Of a stretch of 64,000 bases of DNA, positions 27,227 through 36,847 are shown in pieces (the stretch's first letter is position 1; each line of letters begins with the position of its first letter). A model generated the notes under the pieces. That model did no database searches and was not told the DNA's origin. It saw only the letters and a program-made list of their open reading frames with translations. Source of the DNA: Neorhizobium sp. JUb45 (lineage in GTDB: Bacteria; Pseudomonadota; Alphaproteobacteria; Rhizobiales; Rhizobiaceae). Both the position numbers and the translations under genes were made by a program. Location of the stretch: contig NZ_SLYW01000002.1 in NCBI RefSeq assembly GCF_004343585.1, positions 620,001 through 684,000 on the forward strand, written 5' to 3'.

Positions 27227-29419
27227 ATGTCAGCAAACAGCAATCAGGACGTGGATATCGACCTCGGGCAGCTGTTTTCGGCTGTCTGGGAGCGCAAGAA
27301 GACGATCCTCACCGCGACGGCGCTTGCAGGCGTGCTGGCCTTCGTGGGCTCCAGCCTGATGACGCCTGCCTACAAGGCGGAGAGCCGACTGCTGATCGAA
27401 AACCGCGCGCCGTCGCTGAGCGGTCTGCCTGATCCGGCCGGCGCCAACGATCCGGTGCTCGATGCTCTCAACATCCAGAGCCAGGCGCAGCTCCTGCAAT
27501 CGACCGACCTTATCAAGCAGGTCGCGCGCGAAATGAAGCTGACCGAGCGCAAGGAATTTGATCCGGACGCGCATTCCTCCATGCCAAACCCGCTGGTCAT
27601 GCTCGGGCTCAAGCAGAACCCGCTCGACTTGCCGTCGGAAGACCGGGTGATGAAGGCATTCCGCGAAAAACTGCAGGTCTATCCGGTCGAAGGGTCGCGC
27701 GTTATCGCCATCGAATTCAGTTCGGAAGATGCGAAACTCGCCGCCGCCGTACCGAACCGCATGGCAGAGGTCTATCTCAGCATGCAGAGCGGCGCCAAGC
27801 TCGACAGCCATGCGGAAGCCGCCAAGTGGCTGGAGCCGGAAATCGCCGCGCTGACCAAGCGCGTCAACGAGGCGGAAAAGAAGGTGGCCGATTACCGCTC
27901 GTCGTCGGGCCTGTTCCGCACCAGCGACACCAGCAATCTTTCCAACCAGCAGCTTAACGACATTTCCGCCGAACTGGCGCGGGTGAGAGGAGAGCGCGCC
28001 AATGCCGAGGCACGCGCTGAAAATGTGCGCGCCGCGCTTCAGGCCGGCCGTCCCTCCGATTCACTGAGCGATGTCGTCGGCTCTGCGATGATCCAGCGGC
28101 TGAAGGAAACCGAAGCCAGTCTGCAAGGCCAGCTCTCCGATCTCTCCACATCGCTTATGGAAGGCCATCCGCGCCTGAAGGGCTTGCGCGCCCAGCTTTC
28201 CGGCATCCGCCAGCAGATCGAAAACGAAACCCGCAAGATCCTCGCCAGCATCGAAAGCGAAGCGAATGTCGGGCGTCTGCGCGAAACACAGCTGATGCAG
28301 CAGTTGAATGGCCTGAAGGCGGACAGTGCCCGCGCCGGCGAAGAGGAAGTGGGCTTGCGCGCGCTTGAGCGCGAAGCGACGGCGCAGCGCCAGCTTCTCG
28401 AAACCTATCTCGCCCGTTACCGCGAGGCGACGTCGCGTATCGATCGCAGCTCGACGCCGGCCGATGCCCGTGTGATTTCCACAGCGGGTGAACCGGCCGA
28501 ACCCTATTTCCCAAAGATCATCCCGATCACCATCGTCGTGGCATTGGCAACGCTGGTGGTCAGCACCATCGTCGTGCTGCTGATCGCGCTGTTTGGTGGG
28601 CGTGCCCTGCGTCCGAGTGAAGCCGAGGTGGTTGAGGTTGCGCCTCGCGCCCGTGTCATCGAGCCGCCCAAACCTGTCGCCAAGCCGGAAGCGGTTGTGG
28701 TTGCGCCTGTGGCCGAAACCGCAGTCGTTGCGGAGCCCGCCGCGACGCCAGTCGAAGCGGTTGTCGCCAGCGAAGTGGTGAAGGCACAGGACGACGCTTT
28801 CAGCATCGAGGCCGTGCGTGACTATATCATCGGCAAAAAAGTGCAGGTGGCGGTCGCCGTCTCTCCGGGCGGTGACGAAGGCTCGACCGCAACCGTCATG
28901 CTGGCGCGCGAACTGGCGGAAGCCGGACGCACGGTGGTTCTGGTCGACATGACCGGATCATCCTGCCCGACGCGCCTGATGGCGAGCGGCAAGACCTTGG
29001 CCGGTATCACCGATCTTCTGACCGGCAGCGCTGCCTTTGCCGATACGATCCATCCGGACCGCCTGTCCGACGCGCATGTCGTGCCACGCGGCACTGCCGA
29101 CGGTGCCACCGCCATGCGCGGCGCCGACCGGCTCGGCATGATTATCGACGGGCTCGCCAGCGCCTATGATGTGGTGCTGGTCGAATGCGGCCCGGCCGGC
29201 ATTGCCAATCTGGCGCGTCTGACGCGCGGCAAGGATGCCGACATCGTCATTTCGGCACCCGGTTTCGATGAAAAGCGTCTGTCCGACACGGCGGAAGTTT
29301 TCGAGACCGCTGGCTACAGCAACCTGATGATCATGGCCGGTACGTCGCTGACGCCGCCGACCGACCGCGACAGCGAGCATGGCGGCCGTTCTTCTGGTCG
29401 TAGCAGCCGCGCGGCCTGA
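27227..29419 (+). CDS. Wzz/GumC-type chain-length protein with degenerate tyrosine-kinase-like C-terminus
   Basis: Inner-membrane polysaccharide co-polymerase of 730 residues. The Wzz domain starts DIDLGQLFSAVWERKKTIL, with transmembrane helices at about 25-43 and 428-452, and a long periplasmic coiled-coil region between. A Val/Ala/Glu/Pro-rich linker (about 480-525) follows. The last 200 residues resemble the ATPase fold of ExoP/Wzc kinases. However, the Walker A site reads SPGGDEGSTATV without the lysine, Walker B-like sequence is VVLVECGPAG, and the C-terminus (RSSGRSSRAA) has no tyrosine cluster. Kinase activity is therefore doubtful. It converges on the acyltransferase gene with four bases between stops. 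Confidence 0.9.
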   Translation: MSANSNQDVDIDLGQLFSAVWERKKTILTATALAGVLAFVGSSLMTPAYKAESRLLIENRAPSLSGLPDPAGANDPVLDALNIQSQAQLLQSTDLIKQVAREMKLTERKEFDPDAHSSMPNPLVMLGLKQNPLDLPSEDRVMKAFREKLQVYPVEGSRVIAIEFSSEDAKLAAAVPNRMAEVYLSMQSGAKLDSHAEAAKWLEPEIAALTKRVNEAEKKVADYRSSSGLFRTSDTSNLSNQQLNDISAELARVRGERANAEARAENVRAALQAGRPSDSLSDVVGSAMIQRLKETEASLQGQLSDLSTSLMEGHPRLKGLRAQLSGIRQQIENETRKILASIESEANVGRLRETQLMQQLNGLKADSARAGEEEVGLRALEREATAQRQLLETYLARYREATSRIDRSSTPADARVISTAGEPAEPYFPKIIPITIVVALATLVVSTIVVLLIALFGGRALRPSEAEVVEVAPRARVIEPPKPVAKPEAVVVAPVAETAVVAEPAATPVEAVVASEVVKAQDDAFSIEAVRDYIIGKKVQVAVAVSPGGDEGSTATVMLARELAEAGRTVVLVDMTGSSCPTRLMASGKTLAGITDLLTGSAAFADTIHPDRLSDAHVVPRGTADGATAMRGADRLGMIIDGLASAYDVVLVECGPAGIANLARLTRGKDADIVISAPGFDEKRLSDTAEVFETAGYSNLMIMAGTSLTPPTDRDSEHGGRSSGRSSRAA

Positions 29420-29423
29420 GGGC

Positions 29424-30689
29424 TCAATCGTTTTCTGCGGGCGCCGGTTGCGGCGCCTGCCTGCCCGCTCGCAATCCCTGCAGCCAGCCATACAGCGCCT
29501 TGTTGCGCTTGATGGCGCCCGTGGCGCGAATTTTTGCCGCCAGCAGATGCATCATCAGCCAGCCTCTTACACTGATCGGCAGCAGCAGGTCGTGGGTGAT
29601 GGTTTCCACCGTACACCAGCTGCGTTTGTAAGGCTGGTCGCCGACGCCGAAATCGAACAGCGCAGCACCTGTCTGGCAGGCGCGCTCGATCATCAGCCAG
29701 AACAGCAATTCGCCGGGACTTGCCTCCGGCACCAATGTGTCGTCGATCGAGCCGAACTGGCAGATCACATGGTCACCCTTGCGCGACAGGCCTGATATGG
29801 CGGCGATCTTTCCATCGTGTTCCCCCTTCAGGCGGATGGCATGCAATTCGAGCGGCGTGTCACTGCCGCGCTCGGAAACATTCATCAGGCTGCGAAAAAA
29901 GGCTTTCTTCTCCGGTGCCTGAAACACGTCCGGCAGGCCATGCAGCCGGAAACGCGCTGCCTTCTGTTCGAAAAAGGTTTCGAGCAGTGCATGCTTTTCC
30001 TCGGCCGTTCTGGCGATCACGTGCTCGTAACCACCTTTTTCCTGCAGCCGGCGCTGTTGGACGCGAAATTTTTTACGCCGCCGTTTGGCATTTACCTGCG
30101 CCAGCGTCTCTTCGAAGCTGGGAAGAAGGGGCAGCTGAAACGTCCGGTTGGCGTCCTCTATGGCATGCAGGCCGGTCAGTGGATGGGCGACATCGCGCCA
30201 CATCAGCGGGATGGTTTCAAGCGCCAGCAGATCGACATGACCTTTCAATAGTGCCTTGAGCATGGCGGCAATCGCCTGCACCGCTTCGCCATCGAGATAA
30301 CGAAAATCGTCATCCAGCAGGCCGCTATTGATGTTGTTGAACCGTCCTCCGAGGAAACGGGCGATACGCCCGCCGCTCTCATGCACCGTTTCGAGCGGCA
30401 GGATCAGCACTGTCCGCCCATCAATCCGGCCACGCACGAGGAGGAGAGGGGTTTGGTGTGCCATGTGCCATGCATGGCACCAGTCATAGGCCTGGTGGAG
30501 GGAATTGCGGGGCAGGGCTTCCAGTCGCCGCCAATCGGCTTCGATGTCTTCCATCCGGGCGACCAGATCGAGGCGCAGGTTTGCGAGCGGAAATGGCGGC
30601 GGGGCGACATACGCTCCGGCAGGAGGCGCGGTCGTGTCGAGAACCGTTTCGAAATCGGTTTGAGGCCGCTGCACACCCATCTCCGCCAT
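29424..30689 (-). CDS. BioF2-type GNAT acyltransferase
   Basis: A 421-residue protein with the GNAT-like BioF2 fold seen in polysaccharide (CelD-type) acyltransferases. Typical stretches are SLHQAYDWCHAWHMAHQTPL in the first half, KRRRKKFRVQQRRLQEKGG in the middle, and the C-terminal acceptor region ASPGELLFWLMIERACQTGA followed by FDFGVGDQPYKRSW. It probably acylates sugars of the nearby polysaccharide. ATG 30689 (MAEMGVQRPQ) is preferred over an upstream TTG at 30704. It completes the polysaccharide locus. Confidence 0.85.
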   Translation of the reverse strand: MAEMGVQRPQTDFETVLDTTAPPAGAYVAPPPFPLANLRLDLVARMEDIEADWRRLEALPRNSLHQAYDWCHAWHMAHQTPLLLVRGRIDGRTVLILPLETVHESGGRIARFLGGRFNNINSGLLDDDFRYLDGEAVQAIAAMLKALLKGHVDLLALETIPLMWRDVAHPLTGLHAIEDANRTFQLPLLPSFEETLAQVNAKRRRKKFRVQQRRLQEKGGYEHVIARTAEEKHALLETFFEQKAARFRLHGLPDVFQAPEKKAFFRSLMNVSERGSDTPLELHAIRLKGEHDGKIAAISGLSRKGDHVICQFGSIDDTLVPEASPGELLFWLMIERACQTGAALFDFGVGDQPYKRSWCTVETITHDLLLPISVRGWLMMHLLAAKIRATGAIKRNKALYGWLQGLRAGRQAPQPAPAEND

Positions 30690-30797
30690 CACATTCGCGT
30701 GCAAAATACAGGGCCAGTTGCAACAATCTGTTTATGCGCGCCGCCCGGCTGAGGATTCCGATCCGGGTGGTTAAGGCCGGGTCAATGTCGGCAACCG

Positions 30798-31013
30798 TCA
30801 GGCACGCGGTGGCCTTGGCCCGGCCATCCATTTGATGACGACCATGGCCGGCAGGATCCACAAGAGGCCGGATAGCAGGAAATACAGGAAATGCACCCAC
30901 CAGGGCGAGGTGGCGAGAAGCAGCGAGGCGACCGTGGTGGCGGCCAGCGCATACACGATCACCAGAATGATGATGAGGATGGTGCCGATAAAGCTTCTGA
31001 GGCGCGGATGCAT
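30798..31013 (-). CDS. DUF2842 membrane protein, 71 aa
   Basis: Short protein MHPRLRSFIGTILIIILVIV with two transmembrane helices (about 8-32 and 40-61) and a polar end KWMAGPRPPRA. Size, start and helix layout fit the DUF2842 family of alphaproteobacteria. It is divergent from ctaA, its common neighbour. The function is unknown; proximity to heme A synthase hints at a respiratory-chain role but does not prove it. Confidence 0.8.
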   Translation of the reverse strand: MHPRLRSFIGTILIIILVIVYALAATTVASLLLATSPWWVHFLYFLLSGLLWILPAMVVIKWMAGPRPPRA

Positions 31014-31155
31014 TTTTTCGTCAAGCTCTCCCGTCAAGCCGCGACCGCATGCCGCAAAGCCCAAGGACTTGTTTTGCACCGGGGCATCGGGCAAAGCAAC
31101 GGACAAAAGCGCGCAGCAAGACGCTCATAAACATGTTCAGCAGGGACGGATTGGA

Positions 31156-32256
31156 ATGTCGGTGATGAATTCGGCAGCAACAGATTTTTCCGGCAACACG
31201 ACGAAGCTGGCGAAAAACCGCAAGGCCGTGCGCCTCTGGCTCGGTTTTGTCATCCTGACGCTTTTCTGTCTCGTGCTTGTCGGTGGCGCCACGCGGCTGA
31301 CAGATTCGGGCCTGTCCATCACCGAATGGAAGCCGATCCACGGCGTCATCCCGCCGCTCAATGCCGCCGAGTGGGAAGAAGAGTTCCAGCTCTACCAGCG
31401 CATTCCGCAATACGAGCAGCTCAACAGCCATATGACGGTCGAGGACTTCAAGTCGATCTTCTGGTGGGAATGGGCGCACCGTTTTCTCGCCCGCGCCATC
31501 GGCATGATCTTCGCGTTGCCGCTCGCCTTTTTCTGGCTGACGGGCCGTATTGAAAAACAGGTCCGCTGGCCGCTGGTCGGCACGCTGGCGCTTGGCGGGT
31601 TTCAGGGCTTTATCGGCTGGTGGATGGTGTCATCCGGCCTCACCAAGCTCGTGAGCGTTTCGCAATATCGTCTGGCGACTCATCTCGTTATCGCCTGTCT
31701 GATCTTTGCCGCCTGCATGTGGATCATGCGCGGGCTGACGCCGCAGCGCCGCGATGCGCCGCCGACGCGTTATTCCGTCTGGGCAGCCGGCGGTATCGCC
31801 TTTCTGGCGCTGTTCCAGATCTATCTCGGCGCGCTGGTTGCCGGTCTCGATGCCGGCTTGAGCTACAACACATGGCCGCTGATGGACGGCGCCTACATTC
31901 CGGCCGACCTGTTCATTCGTGATCCATGGTGGATCAACCTGTTCGAAAACCACAAGACGGTGCAATTCGTCCACCGCTGCGGCGCCTATCTGATCCTTGC
32001 CGCAACGCTTGTGCACATGCTGATCACGCTGTCGAAGGCGCCGTCCAGCATCTATGCCACCCGCTCGATCATTCTCTTCGCGCTGGTCTGTGCACAGGCT
32101 GTGATCGGCATTCTGACACTGCTGTGGCAGGTGCCGCTCGATCTGGCGCTGGCGCATCAGGGCGGGGCGCTGATCGTGCTCGGTTACGCCGTGGTGCACT
32201 GGCGCGGTTATGTGGGGGAATATCCCGCCGAAAAGGAAAAGGCCGCGGCGAACTGA
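31156..32256 (+). CDS. ctaA: Heme A synthase (Cox15 type)
   Basis: Oxidises the C8 methyl of heme O to make heme A for cytochrome oxidase. The 366-residue protein has eight transmembrane helices with the family signature CLVLVGGATRLTDSGLSITE and WKPIHGVIPP near the N-terminus, conserved EEFQLYQRIPQY, WWEWAHRFLAR and HRCGAYLIL with heme-ligand histidines, and WQVPLDLALAHQGGALIV. The start ATG at 31156 follows GGGACGGATTGGA. The frame stays open to 30832 but overlaps the divergent DUF2842 gene. Confidence 0.96.
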   Translation: MSVMNSAATDFSGNTTKLAKNRKAVRLWLGFVILTLFCLVLVGGATRLTDSGLSITEWKPIHGVIPPLNAAEWEEEFQLYQRIPQYEQLNSHMTVEDFKSIFWWEWAHRFLARAIGMIFALPLAFFWLTGRIEKQVRWPLVGTLALGGFQGFIGWWMVSSGLTKLVSVSQYRLATHLVIACLIFAACMWIMRGLTPQRRDAPPTRYSVWAAGGIAFLALFQIYLGALVAGLDAGLSYNTWPLMDGAYIPADLFIRDPWWINLFENHKTVQFVHRCGAYLILAATLVHMLITLSKAPSSIYATRSIILFALVCAQAVIGILTLLWQVPLDLALAHQGGALIVLGYAVVHWRGYVGEYPAEKEKAAAN

Positions 32257-32275
32257 GTTCACCACGGCCTTTGAT
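32236..32275 (+). terminator. Possible terminator overlapping the ctaA stop
   Basis: AAAGGCCG at the end of ctaA can pair with CGGCCTTT just after it (32266-32273), with an inner GAACT/AGTTC pair around the stop codon. It lies between the convergent genes ctaA and argC. No long T-run follows. Confidence 0.5.
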
Positions 32276-32293
32276 TGTTGCTGATATCCGCCG

Positions 32294-33226
32294 TCAAGCA
32301 GATAGCATCAGATCCATGTTCTGCACGGCGGCACCGGAAGCGCCCTTGCCGAGATTGTCGAGCAGCGCCACCAGATTGACGTGAGCACCGCCCGGTGTGC
32401 CGAACACGAAGAGCTTCATGTTGTCGGTGTTGACCAGTTCTTCCGCATCGACGCGCGGCAGCTTGGCGCTTTCCTCCAGCGACACGACCGATACGATGTC
32501 CTGGCCGGCATAATGATCGACCAGCACCTTGTGGATGCCTTCGATCGTTGCGCCCTCCTTGAGGTCATCAAGGAATAGCGGCACCTGCACGATCATGCCC
32601 TGCGCGAAGCGGCCGACGGATGGCGAGAACAGGGGCGCGCGGTCGAGCAGGCCATGGATTTTCATCTCCGGCACATGCTTGTGCTTGAGCGTCAGGCCGT
32701 AAAGGAAATTGTTGGCCGATACCGCATCCTCGCGTGAAGCGTCTTCCATCTGGCCGATCAGCTGCTTGCCACCGCCGGTATAACCGGAAACAGCATTGAC
32801 CGAGACGGGATAACCGTCCGGCAGCAGACCGGCATTGCGCAGCGGACGCAGCAGCGAAACCGCGCCGGTCGGATAGCAGCCCGGATTGGAAACGTGGCGG
32901 GCAGAGCGGATTTTTTCCGCCTGGCCCTTGTCCAGCTCTGCAAAACCGTAAGCCCAGTCCGGCGCGACGCGGTAGGCGGTCGAGGTGTCGATGATGCGGA
33001 CATTGTTATTGCCGGCCAGCATCGCGACGGCTTCCTTGGAAGCGTCGTCGGGCAGGCAGAGGATGGCGATATCGGCGCTATTGAGCAGATCCTCGCGCAT
33101 CGTGGCATTGCGGCGCTCTGCTTCCGGGATGGACAGAAGCTCGACGTCGCGGCGGCCGGCCATGCGGGTGCGAATCTGCAGTCCCGTGGTGCCGTGTTCG
33201 CCATCGATGAAGATCTTTGCTGCCAT
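32294..33226 (-). CDS. argC: N-acetyl-gamma-glutamyl-phosphate reductase (type 2)
   Basis: NADPH-dependent arginine-biosynthesis enzyme. The 310-residue length and the start [18 protein letters not shown] mark the shorter type 2 ArgC. The catalytic cysteine is in [17 protein letters not shown]. The nearby YTGGGKQLI and C-terminal [14 protein letters not shown] are also conserved. The ATG at 33226 is chosen over an open extension to 33304. It follows agmatinase, rpsI and rplM on the same strand. Confidence 0.96.
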   Translation of the reverse strand: MAAKIFIDGEHGTTGLQIRTRMAGRRDVELLSIPEAERRNATMREDLLNSADIAILCLPDDASKEAVAMLAGNNNVRIIDTSTAYRVAPDWAYGFAELDKGQAEKIRSARHVSNPGCYPTGAVSLLRPLRNAGLLPDGYPVSVNAVSGYTGGGKQLIGQMEDASREDAVSANNFLYGLTLKHKHVPEMKIHGLLDRAPLFSPSVGRFAQGMIVQVPLFLDDLKEGATIEGIHKVLVDHYAGQDIVSVVSLEESAKLPRVDAEELVNTDNMKLFVFGTPGGAHVNLVALLDNLGKGASGAAVQNMDLMLSA

Positions 33227-33300
33227 GGTCGTTATCCCATAAAAGTCAGTGGCTTGAAGGTGCGGCCGGAAGTGGTTGCCCAGCCGGTTCATGTAGAGAT

Positions 33301-34251
33301 TCAACGCCGAGCGAGACGCTCCGCTTTCAGCCCGAGCATATACATCGCAACGCTTGCCCCGGCAATGGCGGTGATATCGGCATGATCATAGGCCGGCGCC
33401 ACCTCCACCACGTCGGCACCACGAATGTCGAGCGCGCCGAGTTTGCGCAGCACCGAGAGGATTTTTGCGCTGGATGGCCCGCCGGCAACCGGCGTGCCGG
33501 TGCCGGGCGCAAATGCCGGGTCGAGGCAGTCGATATCGAAGGTGAGGTAGGTTGGCCGATCGCCGACATGGGCAAGAATGGTATCGGCTATCTGCTGGGC
33601 ACTCAGATCCTCGACCTCATAGCCATGCAGGATCTTGATGCTGAAATCTTCCGGCGCATGGGTGCGGATGCCGATCTGGATCGAATGTTCTGCATCGATG
33701 AGGCCCTCGCGCACGGCGCGCGCCACGAAGGAACCGTGATCGATCCGTTCGCCATCATCATCCCAGGTGTCCTGATGGGCATCGAAATGCACGAGCGCCA
33801 ATGGCCCATGTTTGGCCGCATGAGCTTTCAGCAACGGAAGAGTGACAAAGTGATCTCCACCGAGCGACAGGAGAAACGCGCCCGAGGCAATAATGCCCGC
33901 CGCGGCCTCTTCTATCAGGGCGGGCGTTTTCTGATGGTTGCCATAGTCAAGCAGGACGTCACCATAATCCACCACCGCCATCGCTTCGAAAAGATCGCGG
34001 GCAAAGGGATATTGCGGATCGTTGTCGAAAATCGCCGAGGCACGGCGGATCGCCTGCGGCCCGAAACGGGCGCCCGGTCGGTTGGAGACGGCAGCATCGA
34101 AGGGAATGCCGAGCACGACCGCATCGGCGCCATCGACATCCTTGCTGTAGCGGCGACGCATGAAGGAGAGCGTCCCGGCATAAGTGGGATCGGTTGCGGC
34201 GCCACGCACGGATTTCGCTGTGAATGCGTTGTCGATCGATTTGGACGGCAT
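33301..34251 (-). CDS. speB: Agmatinase/arginase-family ureohydrolase
   Basis: Manganese enzyme expected to cleave agmatine to putrescine and urea. The 316-residue protein has the three metal-binding signatures: [25 protein letters not shown], and [22 protein letters not shown]. Start [15 protein letters not shown] at 34251 is chosen over an open extension to 34347. Other ureohydrolases (guanidinobutyrase, arginase) share these motifs, so the exact substrate is an inference. Confidence 0.9.
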   Translation of the reverse strand: MPSKSIDNAFTAKSVRGAATDPTYAGTLSFMRRRYSKDVDGADAVVLGIPFDAAVSNRPGARFGPQAIRRASAIFDNDPQYPFARDLFEAMAVVDYGDVLLDYGNHQKTPALIEEAAAGIIASGAFLLSLGGDHFVTLPLLKAHAAKHGPLALVHFDAHQDTWDDDGERIDHGSFVARAVREGLIDAEHSIQIGIRTHAPEDFSIKILHGYEVEDLSAQQIADTILAHVGDRPTYLTFDIDCLDPAFAPGTGTPVAGGPSSAKILSVLRKLGALDIRGADVVEVAPAYDHADITAIAGASVAMYMLGLKAERLARR

Positions 34252-34313
34252 GACTAGCTCCGGTATCGACCGGCAAGGTGCAATGCGGATGTCAGCAGCA
34301 CAAGTCCCGAAAC

Positions 34314-34344
34314 GAAAAAAGGCGGAGCCGAAGCTCCGCCTTTC
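34314..34344 (-). terminator. Intrinsic terminator after rplM-rpsI
   Basis: On the minus strand GGCGGAGC/GCTCCGCC form a stem around TTCG, followed by TTTTTT. It lies between rpsI and speB on the same strand and separates the ribosomal protein operon from speB-argC. Confidence 0.88.
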
Positions 34345-34369
34345 CAAAAGTCCGTAATTCCTGAAACGA

Positions 34370-34840
34370 TTAACGCTTCGAGAACTGGAACGAACGGCGG
34401 GCCTTGGCCTTACCGTACTTCTTACGCTCGACGACGCGGCTGTCGCGGGTCAGGAAGCCACCCTTCTTCAGAACGGCGCGCAGGCCCGGTTCGAAGTAGG
34501 TGAGAGCCTTGGAAACGCCGTGACGAACAGCACCGGCCTGACCGGACAGACCACCACCGGCAACGGTAGCGATGATGTCGAACTGACCCGAACGCGCTGC
34601 TGCGACCAGCGGCTGCTGCAGGATCATCTGCAGAACCGGACGGGCGAAGTAGGTCGTGAAGTCACGGCCGTTGATGATGATCTTGCCAGAACCAGCCTTC
34701 ACCCATACGCGGGCGATGGCGTTCTTGCGCTTGCCGGTGGCGTAGGAGCGGCCCTGTGCATCGACCTTGCGGACGTGAACCGGTGCAGCTGCCTGACCTT
34801 CGGCCGAAGCGAGGTCCTTCAAAGAGGAGAGATCGGCCAT
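34370..34840 (-). CDS. rpsI: 30S ribosomal protein S9
   Basis: Small-subunit protein. The 156-residue sequence has the S9 core [20 protein letters not shown] and the C-terminal [20 protein letters not shown] with the final KR that contacts P-site tRNA. The N-terminal 30 residues are an alphaproteobacterial extension. It lies two bases downstream of rplM, the standard L13-S9 operon. Confidence 0.98.
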   Translation of the reverse strand: MADLSSLKDLASAEGQAAAPVHVRKVDAQGRSYATGKRKNAIARVWVKAGSGKIIINGRDFTTYFARPVLQMILQQPLVAAARSGQFDIIATVAGGGLSGQAGAVRHGVSKALTYFEPGLRAVLKKGGFLTRDSRVVERKKYGKAKARRSFQFSKR

Positions 34841-34842
34841 TA

Positions 34843-35307
34843 TCAGGCGCTCCTTGTGTTCTTGCTGTTCAGCGAAGCCACGTCGAAGGCGACCGGCTGC
34901 TGTGCTTCATGAGGATGGTTCGAGCCGGCGTAAACGCGCAGGTTCTTGAGCTGGCGACGGCCGAGCGGGCCGCGCGGGATCATGCGCTCGATAGCCTTCT
35001 CGAGAACGCGCTCCGGGAAGCGGCCTTCGATGATGGCGCGTGCAGTACGCTCCTTGATACCGCCCGGATGGCCGGTGTGCCAGTAGTACTTCTTGTCGGA
35101 ATACTTCTTGCCGGTGAAGACGCACTTTTCCGCGTTGATGATGATGACATTGTCACCGTCGTCGACGTGCGGAGTGAAAGTGGCCTTATGCTTGCCGCGA
35201 AGGCGCATGGCAACGAGGGTGGCGAGGCGACCGACAACGAGCCCTTCGGCGTCGATGATGATCCACTTCTTCTCCACCTCTGCGGGCTTCTGAACGAAGG
35301 TCGACAT
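34843..35307 (-). CDS. rplM: 50S ribosomal protein L13
   Basis: Large-subunit protein. The 154-residue sequence from ATG 35307 ([20 protein letters not shown]) includes [36 protein letters not shown] and [20 protein letters not shown], all typical of L13. Open frame to 35427 is not supported by homology. It is the first gene of the rplM-rpsI operon. Confidence 0.98.
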   Translation of the reverse strand: MSTFVQKPAEVEKKWIIIDAEGLVVGRLATLVAMRLRGKHKATFTPHVDDGDNVIIINAEKCVFTGKKYSDKKYYWHTGHPGGIKERTARAIIEGRFPERVLEKAIERMIPRGPLGRRQLKNLRVYAGSNHPHEAQQPVAFDVASLNSKNTRSA

Positions 35308-35622
35308 GGTGTTACTCTTTCTTCTGAACCCGTAACCGCAGATAAATCCGTCGGATGGGCGTTTCTTGTTGCTTGGATTGGGTGCCTTGCGGCCACCAAA
35401 AAGAAAGCGGGCCTCAAGGGTCCGCATTTCTGCTGCGGCTTATAAGCGTGAGGCTGGAGAGCGTCAAGACAAGCGATTTTGCGTCCTGGAAAATAACTGT
35501 AGTAAAAACAATGGCTTGTTTATGTGGTATTTTAGAACCACACAAAAGATTGACGAATTCCGCTGGTTTCGGCGCTGACGCAACCGCATATAACTCGGAA
35601 AGACATTCGGTGGAGACCCGTC

Positions 35623-36051
35623 ATGAACCACGACTCTTATGAACCCGCCTATATCTCCGGCATCCTCAAGAACACCAAAACCATTGCTCTGCTTGGCGCT
35701 TCTCCTAATCCCGACCGTCCCAGCAACCGCGTCATGGCCTTCCTTTTGTCCAAGGGCTACCAGGTGTTTCCGGTCAATCCGGGGCAGGCGGGCAAGCAGA
35801 TCCTCGGCCAGACCGTTTACGCGACGCTTGCCGATGTGCCGCAGCCGGTCGATCTCGTCGATGTTTTTCGCGCCGCCGAATATCTCGATGGCGTGGTGGA
35901 CGAGTCGATTGCCCTCGACACCAAGCCCAAGGTCATCTGGGGCCAGCTTTCCGTGCGTCACGACAAGGCTGCGGCAAAAGCCGAAGCGGCTGGCATCGAT
36001 GTGGTGATGGATCGCTGCCCGGCCATCGAATATCCGCGTCTCGGCCTTTGA
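35623..36051 (+). CDS. CoA-binding (YccU-like) protein
   Basis: A 142-residue single Rossmann domain of the CoA_binding family. The nucleotide loop is TIALLGASPNPDRPSNRVMA. Later motifs are YQVFPVNPGQAGKQILGQ and DVFRAAEYLDG, and it ends VMDRCPAIEYPRLGL, with a conserved cysteine. Family members bind CoA but their role is not established. In several rhizobia this gene lies near the O-acetylhomoserine sulfhydrylase gene, as here (1.4 kb away). Confidence 0.9.
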   Translation: MNHDSYEPAYISGILKNTKTIALLGASPNPDRPSNRVMAFLLSKGYQVFPVNPGQAGKQILGQTVYATLADVPQPVDLVDVFRAAEYLDGVVDESIALDTKPKVIWGQLSVRHDKAAAKAEAAGIDVVMDRCPAIEYPRLGL

Positions 36052-36070
36052 CCTTTTGTCTCTGGCGCAC

Positions 36071-36110
36071 CTCCGGCCTTCGCGCTAATCTCGGCACCAA
36101 GGCCGGAGGC
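36071..36110 (+). terminator. Hairpin after the CoA-binding gene
   Basis: CCTCCGGCCTT (36071-36081) pairs perfectly with AAGGCCGGAGG (36100-36110), an 11-bp stem with an 18-base loop, starting 20 bases after the stop. There is no T-run, so it may be a stabilising hairpin or part of a terminator of another kind. Confidence 0.45.
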
Positions 36111-36242
36111 GGCCTGCAGCCCGCGGTTTAAAAACCATGGCGAACGCCCCCAGACACCGAACCTGAACGTTTCCCGTCAGGCGAAGGCGTTGGCAATGCG
36201 GGCACCGACGACAAACTTCGCCGTCTGACGAAGGAACGGATC

Positions 36243-36782
36243 ATGCGCGACCATCGCGATGCAAAGGCCATGGCCAAAACTCTGCGGGAGACACTTGGCT
36301 CCCGCGACGTCTCTATTACCCATTCCGAAGCTCTGGAAATCGTCGCCCGACAATTCGGGCTGGCGCACTGGAATATTTTGAGCGCTCAACTTGAGCCGAG
36401 GGCAGCGGAAAGTCCCATCACCTTCGAGCGAACCGTGCCGATCGTGCGTATCTTCGATGTCGCCAAGGCTCACGAATTTTATCTGGGTTTCCTCGGTTTC
36501 ACAGTCGACTGGGAGCATCGTTACGGCGAGGATTTCCCGCTTTATACGCAGGTGTCGCGCGGCGGCCTGCAACTGCATCTGTCGGAACATGCGGGCGATG
36601 CCACGCCGGGCGGAACGACGGTCGTTTACATGAAGGGTGCCCGCGCCTTCCAGAAAGAGCTGATCGACAAGAAATACCGCTATATGAAGCCGGGGCTGGA
36701 AGAGGTGGACGGACGACTGGAGGTGACCGTGACTGATCCGTTCAACAACCGAATCCGCTTCATGGAGATTGTTGAGGAATAG
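36243..36782 (+). CDS. Glyoxalase/bleomycin-resistance superfamily protein
   Basis: A 179-residue protein with an N-terminal helical segment (MAKTLRETLGSRDVSITHSE, then ALEIVARQFGLAHWNIL) and a single vicinal-oxygen-chelate domain from about residue 58 (TVPIVRIFDVAKAHEFYLGF). The metal-site-like residues are in GLQLHLSEH, and the last strand is DPFNNRIRFME. The family includes dioxygenases, isomerases and drug-binding proteins; the substrate cannot be told. It stands alone between the CoA-binding gene and a convergent DUF6455 gene. Confidence 0.85.
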   Translation: MRDHRDAKAMAKTLRETLGSRDVSITHSEALEIVARQFGLAHWNILSAQLEPRAAESPITFERTVPIVRIFDVAKAHEFYLGFLGFTVDWEHRYGEDFPLYTQVSRGGLQLHLSEHAGDATPGGTTVVYMKGARAFQKELIDKKYRYMKPGLEEVDGRLEVTVTDPFNNRIRFMEIVEE

Positions 36783-36847
36783 GGCTGCCAGCGAGGCCGG
36801 GCAGATGCCCGGCCAGGTTCGTCCTCCTCGTGTGTCTCCTCCGACAC

